From assembly GCF_002873135.1 (NCBI RefSeq), contig NZ_MCVI01000015.1, positions 45,646 through 109,645 on the forward strand: DNA of 64,000 bases. The letters run 5' to 3'. This DNA is from Shewanella sp. 10N.286.48.A6 (lineage in GTDB: Bacteria > Pseudomonadota > Gammaproteobacteria > Enterobacterales > Shewanellaceae). Each line of letters opens with the position of its first letter. The stretch's first letter is position 1. Shown one piece after another: positions 48,873 to 57,852 of this stretch. The position numbers and the translations under genes were made by a program. The notes under the pieces were generated by a model. That model was not told the DNA's origin. It searched no databases and worked only from the letters and a program-made list of their open reading frames with translations.

Positions 48873-49679
48873 TTAATCAAGAAAACGACTATCTTGAGCA
48901 AGCACTTGTTGGAACAAGGGCTGAAAGTTACCCCATGTCACCAAGTCAGAACCATTAAACTGACGGGTTTTAGTGGCAATTTCATCGCTAATAAGCTGCA
49001 TATTGCCCGCTGCTTGTGCCAATAATTGACTATGGCAACAACTGTCCATCATCACAAAGTTAGCCACCGCAGCATCTACTGATTTAGCCACGGTTAACAG
49101 CCCATGGTTTTGTAAAATAACTGCGGTATTATCAGCTAATGATTCAGCAATCATATCGCCTTCACTTAATTCAGCGACAACTCCTGTGAACGCATTAAAC
49201 ACACTGTGATTTTGATAAAACATACAAGCATCTTGGGAAATTGGCGCTAATAACTCACCCGAGGCAGAAAAAGCGCGACCATAAGTGGTATGCGCATGAG
49301 CAATGGCATTCACATCCGGTCTGGCATGATGGATCCTAGAATGAATGGCAAAAGCGGCATTATTAATGGCAGAGTTCCCCTCAATAATATTACCCTGGTG
49401 ATCAACCCTAACTAAGTCAGAGACTGTAATGTGGCCGAAGTACATCCCAACAGGATTGACCCAAAAAGTCTCTGGTTCAATGCAGTCACGCAAGGTAATA
49501 TGCCCTGCTAATCCTTCATCAAAACCTTTAAGGGCAAACGCCCTAAAACCTGCCGCTAAGCGCTGCTTTTCATATTCACGTTGCTCTAGCGGATCGCTAA
49601 ATGTCGCTGGCATTGGTAGCTTATATTTCTCACTACCTATGGTCATGCGCTTCGCTTGTTCCATCATATGACTATTCAT
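48873..49679 (-). CDS. Class II aldolase/adducin family protein
   Basis: A 268-residue protein with the class II aldolase zinc motif IHHARPDVNAIAHAHTTYGRAFSA (quoted in part; His residues of the AHAH pair bind zinc), a third His in LQNHGLLTVAKS and an N-terminal GHITLRD phosphate-binding region. Members are fuculose-phosphate-type aldolases, epimerases or decarboxylases; this longer type occurs in marine bacteria beside LysR regulators and transporters. It is co-directional with the BASS gene (106-bp gap) and divergent from a LysR gene 88 bp away, which may control it. Confidence 0.88.
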   Translation of the reverse strand: MNSHMMEQAKRMTIGSEKYKLPMPATFSDPLEQREYEKQRLAAGFRAFALKGFDEGLAGHITLRDCIEPETFWVNPVGMYFGHITVSDLVRVDHQGNIIEGNSAINNAAFAIHSRIHHARPDVNAIAHAHTTYGRAFSASGELLAPISQDACMFYQNHSVFNAFTGVVAELSEGDMIAESLADNTAVILQNHGLLTVAKSVDAAVANFVMMDSCCHSQLLAQAAGNMQLISDEIATKTRQFNGSDLVTWGNFQPLFQQVLAQDSRFLD

Positions 49680-49767
49680 TAACTGTTCCTTTTTTAACTC
49701 ATGTTAATCTAATGTAAATAGTCGTAAGATAAATAAAAGTGATATAAATTTATGGCGAAACATTAAT

Positions 49768-50700
49768 ATGATGCATAGTAAGATTGATTTAAATTTGTTC
49801 TTAGTGCTCAAAGCTGTCTATCAAGAAGGCAGTATTACCGCCGCTGCGACTAAACTGCATCTTACCCAGCCAGCGGTTAGCCACGCACTAGCACGATTAC
49901 GAGACAAATTTAACGACCCACTGTTTATCCGCCACGGCAGAAAAATGGTGCCTTCATCCGTTTGCCAGAACATTATTCCCCAAGTGATTGACGGATTAGC
50001 AGTGTTAGAGCAAACACTGTCAGACAATACAGCCTTTGATGTCAGTCAACATCAGCGGGAGATTAAGTTTGGTTTTCGCGATATTTTAGAATCGATATTT
50101 TTCCCAGTATTGGTCACTGACTTACTGACAAATACCCCTAATATCACAGTAAATAGCCGTCAAGTTACACAGGTTGAAATGGAGCCCGCGTTAATGCATC
50201 AAGACTTAGATATTGTCATTGATGTATTAATGCCAACCCATGACGATATTCGCCACACACTAGTGTGTAATGAGCGGTTTTCGTTAATATGCCGCCAAGG
50301 TCATCCGATATTGCAAGACTTAACCTTAGCCAACTATGTTAATTTCCCCCACGCCTTGGTCACCTTAAAAGATTCCAAAGTTGACCTCGTGGATATGGCG
50401 TTAGCGATGCACGGGCTTGCGAGAAAAATAGCCTTGCGATGTGAGCATTATTTTGCCGCCACCAGCGTGATCAGTCGCAGCGATATGTTACTGACTATGC
50501 CAAATGCTTACGCCAGTCTACTCAAAGATAAAATGCCCGTGAGTGTGGTAGAGCTGCCCTTTGAAGTACCCGATTTACCTGTCTATATGTATTGGCATAA
50601 ACAAGCGGAGCAAGACCCATTAAATGGTTGGATGCGAGATAAACTGTTAAAAATCGCAAAGGAAGAGTTAGACTTAAGAGTTGAGCACAAGCAGCCATAA
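49768..50700 (+). CDS. LysR family transcriptional regulator
   Basis: A 310-residue LTTR. The HTH reads LVLKAVYQEGSITAAATKLHLTQPAVSHALARLRDKF (quoted in part), the NodD/PcaQ-like subgroup, followed by a two-lobed effector domain (REIKFGFRDILESIFFPVL; ALMHQDLDIVIDVLM). It is divergent from the class II aldolase gene across 88 bp and could be its regulator. Confidence 0.9.
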   Translation: MMHSKIDLNLFLVLKAVYQEGSITAAATKLHLTQPAVSHALARLRDKFNDPLFIRHGRKMVPSSVCQNIIPQVIDGLAVLEQTLSDNTAFDVSQHQREIKFGFRDILESIFFPVLVTDLLTNTPNITVNSRQVTQVEMEPALMHQDLDIVIDVLMPTHDDIRHTLVCNERFSLICRQGHPILQDLTLANYVNFPHALVTLKDSKVDLVDMALAMHGLARKIALRCEHYFAATSVISRSDMLLTMPNAYASLLKDKMPVSVVELPFEVPDLPVYMYWHKQAEQDPLNGWMRDKLLKIAKEELDLRVEHKQP

Positions 50701-51174
50701 AAGAACCCGTAACTCACGCACTCCTTATTCTCCAAAAGGGGGCTTTGTGATGTAATAACACGCTGACTTACAATCACTATAGCGCCTATTTTATTATCGT
50801 CTAGACACTCAATACTCTATTACAGCCAATGACTAACGCCTCAAATATTGAGTCATAACCAATAACAAGCCAATGAAAAGCCAATGAAAAGCCAACCAAC
50901 ATAACGGCCATGTTATTTTGATCCATATGCTAATAAATGAATCGATAATTGAGCTCTTTCATGGTTTAGACATTAAATAATTATCATCATAATTCACTTT
51001 ATTGCATGAGTTATGACAAAGCAGTCTATTTAAAACAACGGTTGACGATAGACAGCAACAAGCGGGTTCACCATAATCGCCCTAAAAATAGCAGATGCAC
51101 TTAAACACTTGAAAATAATGTCATTTGTTTAATTTCTGTTTTGAATTTGTTATCAAATGTAGTGGGTTGGTCTA
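50701..51174. other. Intergenic region of 474 bp
   Basis: No gene is visible. It holds a double GCCAATGAAAA repeat near 50880-50892 and is AT-rich. It must contain the promoter of the YeeE/YedE gene at 51175. Confidence 0.5.
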
Positions 51175-52446
51175 GTGGAAATAAATAAAAATCAAGCGGT
51201 GATGGCCGTTGCCATTTTGCTATTAACCTTAGTGGTTGGTGCGACTCAATTAGCCAATGACGGGCTGTTTTTACGCTTGTTATTAGGCCTTAGTTTAGGC
51301 TTTGCGTTAGCCAAAGGCGCCATCGGTTTTGCAGGCAGTATTAACCGCGCTTACCGCCGCGGCTCTACTCAATTATTGCAAACCCTGATGTTCATGTTTG
51401 TGATCACTGCCATCATCAATGCCGGTTTATTGCTTAACGCTGATAGCCAGCACTATGATTTATGGATTAACCCCATTAATGCAGGGCTATTGATTGGCGG
51501 CATCATGTTTGGTGCAGGCATGAGCTTATCCAGCTGCTGCGCAACGGGGATGATGGTGGAGTTTGTCAGTGATGTGCCAAGAGCGGCAATTACCTTAGTG
51601 TTTTTTGGCGCGGGAGTCTTTTTTGGCTTTCCATTACAAAGCAGCCAAAGCTGGATAACGGATAGCTGGTTTTCATCAGCAAGCTATCAAGGTAAAGGGG
51701 TATTTTTACCCGACTTGTTTGCTGGCACGCCGCTAAATGGTTACTTCATGTCAATTTTAGTGACCATAGTTTTAGCGTTAACCGTGGTGATTATTGCCAA
51801 AAAATATGAAAACTATCGCCGCCGTAAAGGCTCATACTTAGGTGTCGCCGGTGAAATTGAGCGTCAACAGCTTCAATCCCAAAGCGTTAACCGTGATGCA
51901 GACACACAGTTCACGTTATTTAGCCGTAAAACATATCAAAACTGGCTTGCCAGCCTGTGGCAAATGCGCACCACAGCATTAGTTATTGCCGTTATTTTTG
52001 GCATCATGATGGCAAGTACTGGCTCAGGCTGGGGCGCATCGACCCCCTTTGGTATTTGGTTTGCTAAAGGTTTGATGTTGTTTGGGGTTGAAATGAACAC
52101 CATTACCGAAATAAGCCAACGACCAGAAGCCATGTTCAGTACGCCTTTTTTTGAACACGGGGTATCAGTACAAAACTTGGCGATTTTCTTAGGCACGCTC
52201 ATCGCGGTGTTATTTATGGGTAAATTTAAATTCTCATTTGCCATAAACCACTCCACAAAACAGCTGGCATTGTTTGCTTTAGGTGGACTGTTAATGGGCT
52301 TTGGTACACGCTTTGCTAACGGCTGTAATGTCGGCGCCTTGTTCACCCCAATTGCTAATTTCTCATTATCTGGTTGGGTATATTTACTGGTACTTGTCAT
52401 CGGCGCCATTGCAGGTAACCGTTTCCAACAAGCGGTAATGAAATAA
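51175..52446 (+). CDS. YeeE/YedE family sulfur transporter
   Basis: A 423-residue protein with about ten hydrophobic segments and the two DUF395 repeats. The first contains GAGMSLSSCCATGMMVEF, the second FGTRFANGCNVGALF; the paired Cys-rich motifs are the sulfur-relay positions of the TsuA/YeeE family, which imports thiosulfate. It is read from a GTG start. The gene is followed by the displaced rnpB terminator (52471), in convergent orientation, so its own terminator is shared with that hairpin or missing. Confidence 0.88.
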   Translation: MEINKNQAVMAVAILLLTLVVGATQLANDGLFLRLLLGLSLGFALAKGAIGFAGSINRAYRRGSTQLLQTLMFMFVITAIINAGLLLNADSQHYDLWINPINAGLLIGGIMFGAGMSLSSCCATGMMVEFVSDVPRAAITLVFFGAGVFFGFPLQSSQSWITDSWFSSASYQGKGVFLPDLFAGTPLNGYFMSILVTIVLALTVVIIAKKYENYRRRKGSYLGVAGEIERQQLQSQSVNRDADTQFTLFSRKTYQNWLASLWQMRTTALVIAVIFGIMMASTGSGWGASTPFGIWFAKGLMLFGVEMNTITEISQRPEAMFSTPFFEHGVSVQNLAIFLGTLIAVLFMGKFKFSFAINHSTKQLALFALGGLLMGFGTRFANGCNVGALFTPIANFSLSGWVYLLVLVIGAIAGNRFQQAVMK

Positions 52447-52470
52447 GTTACTGATAGACTAGACAGCAAA

Positions 52471-52500
52471 AAGCCCGCTTATCTTTCGATAAGCGGGCTT
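52471..52500 (-). terminator. Probable original rnpB terminator (GNRA-loop hairpin)
   Basis: A perfect 13-bp stem with a GAAA tetraloop on the minus strand is followed there by five T residues. It sits directly after a relict of the rnpB 3' end (52511-52528), at the same spacing seen between rnpB and its terminator in E. coli. It therefore reads as the native rnpB terminator, now about 10.7 kb from the gene. Confidence 0.8.
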
Positions 52501-52510
52501 CGTACTATTA

Positions 52511-52528
52511 GGTGAGTTGGCCGATAAA
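52511..52528. repeat. Relict rnpB 3' end (distal attachment site of the island locus)
   Basis: GGTGAGTTGGCCGATAA resembles the 19-bp core at 54529 and 63204 with a one-base deletion and substitutions. Its minus-strand reading ends GGCCAACTC, the perfect complement of the rnpB 5' strand GAGTTGGCC, whereas the copy now in rnpB pairs with a G-U wobble. This marks it as the ancestral rnpB end. Confidence 0.8.
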
Positions 52529-52869
52529 CAAATTATCAGGTGTCGATGCGGTTGAGGACGTTGGTGGCTGGCCCACAAGTATTCCCTGTACTTTTTGGTA
52601 ATCAGATGTACTTGTGGCGACTAGCAAAGGTATCTGCACATTAGGTCACTCATTCACATCCTTGTGACCGTTACATTGGTAAGTCCATTTACAGTACCTG
52701 CTGCAAGCAATAAATAACAATGACACTTTGATACTCAATAAACGAACCAAATACCAAACCTGCTCAATGAACCCACTATCGATATTTGACCAACTTGTTA
52801 ACCGACAAGCTTGAACCTTTAGCTGGTATACAATACCCTCCCCTTAAAATCGCGATTATGTGAGCAATA

Positions 52870-54093
52870 ATGAAAAAAGTATTAGTAATAGGCTATGTAT
52901 GGCCAGAGCCGAATTCATCGGCGGCGGGCACACACATGATGTCGTTATTGAGGCTTTACAAGCAGCAAGGTTGGATTGTTGAGTTCGCTACTCCAGCTCA
53001 GCCATCGGATCATATGATTGATTTGAGTCTTGAAGGGATCTCCAGCAAAAATATCGCCCTTAATTGTGACAGTTTCGATGTCTATATCTCACAATATCAG
53101 CCTGATATCGTCATGTTTGACCGCTTTATGATGGAGGAGCAGTTTGGCTGGCGCGTCGATAAAAACTGTCCTGACGCACTGAAAATTCTCGATACTGAAG
53201 ACCTGCAATGTTTGCGTAATGCCCGTCATCAAGCAGTTAAAAGTGAGCGAACACTCACACAAGCTGATCTGTTCAGTGACATCGCTAAGCGTGAAATTGC
53301 TGCTATTCTTCGCTGTGATATTTCACTCATCATCTCTAGTTTTGAGATGGCGCTATTACAAAGCCAGTTTAAAATCGATTCAAGCTTACTGCACCATTTG
53401 CCGTTTATGGTCGACCTTGATAAGTGCCCCACGCAAACAAAAGCCTTCGCTGACCGCCAGCACTTTATGACCATAGGCAACTTTCGCCATGCGCCAAACT
53501 GGGATGCGGTGTTGTACCTGCAAAAAATCTGGCCGTTAATTCGAAAGCAACTGCCACAGGCTGAGCTGCATATTTATGGGTCTTATCCACCACCAAAAGC
53601 CACGGCGCTGAATAACCCCAAAACGGGCTTGTTAATCAAGGGCTGGGCTGAAGATGCCTATGCCGTCATGGAGCAATCCAGGGTTTGCTTAGCGCCAATA
53701 CGATTTGGCGCCGGGATTAAAGGCAAGTTACTTGATGCCATGATCATGCAAACCCCAAGTGTCACCACATCGGTTGGCAGTGAAGGCATGGTAGAAGATG
53801 AACCATGGCCGGGAGTCATCAATGACGATATGGCTGCCTTTGCCCAAGCTGCGGTGGATTTGTATCGTGATGAATCACGTTGGCTGGAAGCGCAAAGCCA
53901 TGCCAGCAACCTGTTATCGGCGCGATATGATGGCCAAACTCTGGGACGAAAGTGGATGGAGAAGTTAACTCAGACGCTTGAAAATATTGATCAACATAGA
54001 CTCAATAACTTCACTGGCGCCATGATGAAGCACCACTCCATGGCGAGCACGAAATATATGTCCCAATGGATAGCGGCTAAAAACGCTAAATGA
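52870..54093 (+). CDS. Glycosyltransferase (GT4/GT1-like)
   Basis: A 407-residue GT-B fold enzyme. The N-terminal domain opens with KKVLVIGYVWPEPNSSAAGTHM, including the Gly-rich SAAGTH loop; the C-terminal donor domain contains FMTIGNFRHAPNWDAV, LHIYGSYPPPKA, IKGWAED and the APIRFGAGIKGKLLDAMIMQTPSVTTSVGSEGM (quoted in part) signature, with the acidic EGM motif at the end. No membrane helix. It lies alone within the decayed island at the rnpB locus; a sugar-transfer role on surface polysaccharide is the usual one, but acceptor and donor cannot be read. Confidence 0.85.
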   Translation: MKKVLVIGYVWPEPNSSAAGTHMMSLLRLYKQQGWIVEFATPAQPSDHMIDLSLEGISSKNIALNCDSFDVYISQYQPDIVMFDRFMMEEQFGWRVDKNCPDALKILDTEDLQCLRNARHQAVKSERTLTQADLFSDIAKREIAAILRCDISLIISSFEMALLQSQFKIDSSLLHHLPFMVDLDKCPTQTKAFADRQHFMTIGNFRHAPNWDAVLYLQKIWPLIRKQLPQAELHIYGSYPPPKATALNNPKTGLLIKGWAEDAYAVMEQSRVCLAPIRFGAGIKGKLLDAMIMQTPSVTTSVGSEGMVEDEPWPGVINDDMAAFAQAAVDLYRDESRWLEAQSHASNLLSARYDGQTLGRKWMEKLTQTLENIDQHRLNNFTGAMMKHHSMASTKYMSQWIAAKNAK

Positions 54094-54458
54094 TATCAGT
54101 GCTAACACTCTTGAAAAACACTCTTGAAATGCGCTCTTGAAATACACTGGGCTCTGCAGGCTATTCTGCAGAGTTCACTTTCAGTTTTAAATCAGCAGTT
54201 TTAAATCGACAATTTCGAATCGATAATTCCGAAAGAACAAACCCCTAAAGGTCTAAATCTCTATAGCCTTAAACCTCTACAGCCCTAGCTCTGTCAATCC
54301 AGGATGGTCATCGGGTCTGCGCCCTAGCGGCCAGTGAAAGCAGTTAGGAGTATTATCCACTTGTAATCAGAATCTTCTTTGTTGCTCCAGAAGTTCACTA
54401 TTGATCAGTCAGCTAGAAGCTATAAGGGATCTTGTGTGTCACAGGTTGTGACCCACTT

Positions 54459-54477
54459 TGTAGCAAAAGTTGTAGCA
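54459..54477. promoter_or_regulatory. Relict integrase operator repeats
   Basis: TGTAGCA-AAAGT-TGTAGCA is a direct repeat with a 12-bp period, 51 bp inside the att copy. The active integrase has TGTACCA-AACCT-TGTACCA with the same period, 50 bp inside its att copy. The integrase that should follow here is absent. Confidence 0.6.
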
Positions 54478-54492
54478 CAGGCAGAAACATAA

Positions 54493-54518
54493 AAGGCCTC
54501 ACATTGCTGTGAGGCCTT
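54493..54518 (-). terminator. Hairpin next to the internal att copy
   Basis: A perfect 11-bp stem (AAGGCCTCACA, TTGC loop on the plus strand) followed by TTTT on the minus strand. It sits 10 bp inside the att copy, where an rnpB transcript would have ended when this island was directly attached to rnpB; it may have replaced the displaced native terminator. Confidence 0.65.
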
Positions 54519-54528
54519 CTAATAGAAT

Positions 54529-54547
54529 GGTTGAGCTGGCCGATAAG
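54529..54547. repeat. Internal att copy (19-bp rnpB 3'-end repeat)
   Basis: GGTTGAGCTGGCCGATAAG, identical to 63204-63222 within rnpB. It separates the complete island from the decayed one. Confidence 0.93.
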
Positions 54548-54676
54548 TCAACTCAAGAAGAACATGTAACGTCATGTTTTATTGAATATTTAACACCATG
54601 AACTTTATCTATTTAGAACAGAATATATCTAATTAAGCGACCAAATATATAAGGTGCTAGCCCTAATAACTAAATA

Positions 54677-56497
54677 TTAAACAACCAACTTTGCTTCAGT
54701 TGCTAATAAATGCATAAAATCATCTGTAGATTTAATTTTTAAGTCAATCTTCATGAAATCTGCCATATTAAATACAGCCTCATTAGGGTTATCACCATCA
54801 ACAATAGATTTGTTCAAGTTTTCAGATAAAGACTTGAAACGTAACCTATCTTTGGCTAGCTTTTCTATGGAAGCAGTTTCAAAAGCATCTGTGTTTTCTT
54901 TAATTTGTTTTATGCGCATCTCAAAAATTTCTTTAACTCTTTTAGTCCGCATTTCACTTTTGGCTCCAAACAGATCGGCCTGGTCAAGTATCCATACAAC
55001 AATTGTGGATGCTATACCAGTAAACATAATCATTGTTGCTTCTGATAAAACATCTCCCATAGGAAGCTTGTTAATAAAACCTAGCACAGTTTCTTCAAAT
55101 GCAAACCCTATATACGTAATAACTGTTGTTGCTAATAGCTTCGTTATCGCGTCTGCCTTCTGTGCTGAAGATGAAGCACCAAGTAATATTTTAATGGCTT
55201 GAACGATAGCACTAAAGCCTTCAACGATTATTTTTAGTGCTTTTTTCAGTATTCCAAAAAACATGTCTACGATTGCATTTAATAAGTACCTAACGAAATT
55301 TTTAAGTGCATCAGTAAGTGCTCCTAATCCAACGTTCGCAATATTTTCCATTACATATTTACTTGCACGTTTTAGCCTAAACGAAAATGCTGATAATTTC
55401 GAAGTTGCATCAGTCCCGTGAAGAATACCATTTTGAAACATATCTTTGAATTCAAAAACTATTGGTTTCAAAATGAGAATCAACAATTCTCCAAGACCTT
55501 TATCTTTTAATTCACCCACAGCTTGTTTTTGTGCATCTTGAGCTACGCCTTTGATTGCCTTAGTATCTTTTGTTATATTTTTAACAACAGTTTTATTAAG
55601 GTGCTTCTCAACCGCATTTTTAGCTTCATCTTCTCGTATAATTGCTTTATTAAAAGTAGCTTCATTTACATGTTTTTCTATACTATTTAACGTTTCTTGC
55701 TCTTGTTTAGTTAACTGGGTTTTATTTCTTAAATTATCTCGCTTAGCCTTCAATTCAGACCATGACTGACCAGACTTTATTTTATTAACTTTCTCACTAA
55801 TAATATCAAAGTTAGCACCTTGGTTGGTTGCCGCTTTGATATCGTCCTTTGTGATGCCTTTACTTCCGCTATAATCCTCAAAAGCTTTTGCTAATGGGAT
55901 GTTGTGATCATTGTTTGCACTCGACGTGGTCGTTTTTTTACCATTTTCTCTTTGGCTTTTATTATAGTCGCTACCAGTTCTTCTAAGTCTTTTACGTGAA
56001 CCATCCTCATTGACTTCTAGCTCGCTATAAACAGATTTTTTTTCACTAAAATACTCATCAGTATAATTATTCTTTAAAGTACTATCTTCAATATCATCAC
56101 GAACATACTTTCCTTTATCATCAATATTCGACTCAGTATTTTGATCTAATTGCTGTTTGTCGAGTATGGCATCTTCATGATCCTTTTTTTTTGATGCATA
56201 AGTAAAAGCATTTACATCATTTACCAAGCGGCTAGCCGTTATACCTCTCTGTTTGAGACCTAATTTTTTGACTCCAACTAGGCCATCACAGATATTTAAT
56301 ATAAGAGGGGTCAATAAATTTTCTGAAGAATTGAATTCGTCCCTTATTTCCTCTAAAACATCTATTGAAGCTTTCTGGTCATGCAGCTCCATATCAATTA
56401 AAACTTTACTCGCCTGTAAAGGTGATGCTGCAGTTAATTTTTTAACAATGTCTTCGGCGGTTAAAATTGGTTGGTTAAACTTAGCTTTATCAGACAT
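54677..56497 (-). CDS. Large unknown membrane protein of the island operon (606 aa)
   Basis: The last gene of the five-gene operon; SD AAGGAG six bases before the ATG, 9 bp after the preceding gene. Residues 1-200 are hydrophilic and low-complexity, with many Lys/Glu/Asn and a repeated acidic pattern (about 105-180). A coiled-coil region spans about 240-330. Then come hydrophobic or amphipathic segments: about 336-350, 400-440 (FVRYLLNAIVDMFFGILKK and onward), 452-476 and 488-504, and a final helical domain (510-606). I do not recognise the family. The mixture of amphipathic helices and a long cytoplasmic head suggests a membrane-inserting or pore-forming effector, but that is inference. Confidence 0.75.
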   Translation of the reverse strand: MSDKAKFNQPILTAEDIVKKLTAASPLQASKVLIDMELHDQKASIDVLEEIRDEFNSSENLLTPLILNICDGLVGVKKLGLKQRGITASRLVNDVNAFTYASKKKDHEDAILDKQQLDQNTESNIDDKGKYVRDDIEDSTLKNNYTDEYFSEKKSVYSELEVNEDGSRKRLRRTGSDYNKSQRENGKKTTTSSANNDHNIPLAKAFEDYSGSKGITKDDIKAATNQGANFDIISEKVNKIKSGQSWSELKAKRDNLRNKTQLTKQEQETLNSIEKHVNEATFNKAIIREDEAKNAVEKHLNKTVVKNITKDTKAIKGVAQDAQKQAVGELKDKGLGELLILILKPIVFEFKDMFQNGILHGTDATSKLSAFSFRLKRASKYVMENIANVGLGALTDALKNFVRYLLNAIVDMFFGILKKALKIIVEGFSAIVQAIKILLGASSSAQKADAITKLLATTVITYIGFAFEETVLGFINKLPMGDVLSEATMIMFTGIASTIVVWILDQADLFGAKSEMRTKRVKEIFEMRIKQIKENTDAFETASIEKLAKDRLRFKSLSENLNKSIVDGDNPNEAVFNMADFMKIDLKIKSTDDFMHLLATEAKLVV

Positions 56498-56506
56498 ACA
56501 ATCTCC

Positions 56507-57433
56507 TTAAGCAACTTTTTGCGCTAAATAATTAACTTTAATGCTTAATGATTCTGCTAGACTTTCATCTTTATCGATTACTTCACCATTCTCAGATAAA
56601 TATCCCAGAGTAGCCATTTGCTTTAAAACAATCGAAAGATTAAATAAGGCATGAAATTCTTCAATATGTACTATTGGAATTAGTTTAAAATCCAAGTTAT
56701 GTGAAAATATATTTTCAGAGTTGGCCATTTGTTTAAAACGTTGTGTTTGAATGCCATATTCAAATCTATTTAATAGTGCTTCATAGTTTCTAATTAAAGA
56801 TCCAAAATAACCTATGACGTTATCTACTGATTCAGAGATAACCTGCAGCTTTTTACTTTGAGATTCTAGCTTCGTTATTTCTTCATAAACCCTGACCTCT
56901 TCCTGCTTTACTTTTTCTAACGATTCTTTAGCTTTCTTTCGAGAAAAAATACCCAAGGTAAAAATCATGGCTGCAGTATCGATGAAAGTCATTTTATTAA
57001 AGTCGATAAGTATCAAGTCTTTTTTAGAGCTAACACCGGATGTATCTTTTACGTCCAAAATTGAATCATCAAATAACTCACCAAAAGGTTGCCCTTTCAC
57101 TGTCACATTCTTCAATCTACTTGATACATTAATAAAACGCTTAAAGTGATGGTTATAAATATCAGTTTTGAAGCTATTGATTTTACTAACCTTATCTTCA
57201 ATATCATCACCGATACCTTTCACCGCAGCCTGATATTTACTCCTAGCCTTATCATATCTTTCATTTATTTCAGCAAGAAGGGCTTCAGCTTCATCTGTGT
57301 AGTTTTTTCCTGTAAATGCATTCCATACTTTTGTACAAACTGTTTTCACTTTATCTACACATTCACTAACTAGCTTTTTACCACTATTCCAAACCTTGCT
57401 ACAGCCACTTTTAAAGCTACTCCATAATCCCAT
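56507..57433 (-). CDS. Amphipathic coiled-coil protein of the island operon (308 aa)
   Basis: The fourth gene of the operon; its SD AAGGAG lies across the TerB-like stop codon, which suggests translational coupling. The N-terminal 40 residues form a repeated amphipathic pattern with KVWN at residues 13-16 and again at 35-38, each preceded by Cys. Long coiled coils follow (about 46-110 and 165-220), separated by a moderately hydrophobic segment (148-164, FIDTAAMIFTLGIF). No enzymatic motif is visible. The family is unknown to me; the amphipathic start suggests membrane binding without a true transmembrane helix. Confidence 0.72.
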   Translation of the reverse strand: MGLWSSFKSGCSKVWNSGKKLVSECVDKVKTVCTKVWNAFTGKNYTDEAEALLAEINERYDKARSKYQAAVKGIGDDIEDKVSKINSFKTDIYNHHFKRFINVSSRLKNVTVKGQPFGELFDDSILDVKDTSGVSSKKDLILIDFNKMTFIDTAAMIFTLGIFSRKKAKESLEKVKQEEVRVYEEITKLESQSKKLQVISESVDNVIGYFGSLIRNYEALLNRFEYGIQTQRFKQMANSENIFSHNLDFKLIPIVHIEEFHALFNLSIVLKQMATLGYLSENGEVIDKDESLAESLSIKVNYLAQKVA

Positions 57434-57436
57434 GAC

Positions 57437-57841
57437 TTACTCCTTATTGATTAATTGCTGGCCTTCTAAATACAGGTCATTCATAGCCAAGACCCAACGG
57501 TGGATCTTTTTCATTTCGTATTCCTCAAACCCCATAGCTGCTGACAGTTTACTCATGAAGTTTGACTCTTCTTCACATACATCACCATCAGCCAATAAAA
57601 TGCCAAACAACTCTAACAAAACAATCCTTTTATTTTTGTTAGATGATTTAGAAATAACTTTAGTAACACCTTCAATATTTTGTTGCTTTGAAAGCTCGTA
57701 AGACGGCAATTCACATTCATGCATAAACGATTGAAAAACTTCCAACTCTTCGTCTTTATGAGTACCATTTAATCCCATAGAAAAATGAGCTAACTCTAAA
57801 AAATTTTTCTTTTCACCAATATTTAATTCACTTAGATACAT
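57437..57841 (-). CDS. TerB-like protein of the island operon (134 aa)
   Basis: A small helical protein with two acidic, EF-hand-like elements: NGTHKDEELEVF near residue 25 and LLADGDVCEEESNFM near residue 85, the pattern of the TerB (tellurite resistance) fold that binds divalent metal. The surrounding helices (FLELAHFSMGLNG; AAMGFEEYEMKKI) fit the family. There is no other ter gene nearby, so a tellurite-resistance role is unlikely; TerB domains also occur in several anti-phage systems. AAGGAAG precedes the ATG by a short gap and the gene starts 11 bp after the previous one. Confidence 0.7.
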   Translation of the reverse strand: MYLSELNIGEKKNFLELAHFSMGLNGTHKDEELEVFQSFMHECELPSYELSKQQNIEGVTKVISKSSNKNKRIVLLELFGILLADGDVCEEESNFMSKLSAAMGFEEYEMKKIHRWVLAMNDLYLEGQQLINKE

Positions 57842-57852
57842 CTTTTACTTCC

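Larger units (their letters stand above)
52511..54547. mobile_element. Decayed tandem island (remnant)
   Basis: Bounded by the relict rnpB end (52511) and the internal att copy (54529). Just inside the right end lie the paired TGTAGCA repeats that match the arrangement in front of the active integrase, but no integrase gene remains. The only intact gene is a glycosyltransferase. It is read as an older island of the same family whose integrase was lost. The gap 52529-52869 contains no gene. Confidence 0.65.

Noticed and set aside
54753..55202. 149-codon open frame on the plus strand
   Set aside because: Antisense to the 606-residue island gene, which has a strong ribosome site and operon context.
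57437..57841. Tellurite resistance cluster suggested by the TerB-like gene
   Set aside because: None of terZ, terA, terC, terD or terE is present; the neighbours are unrelated, so the TerB fold is used in another context.
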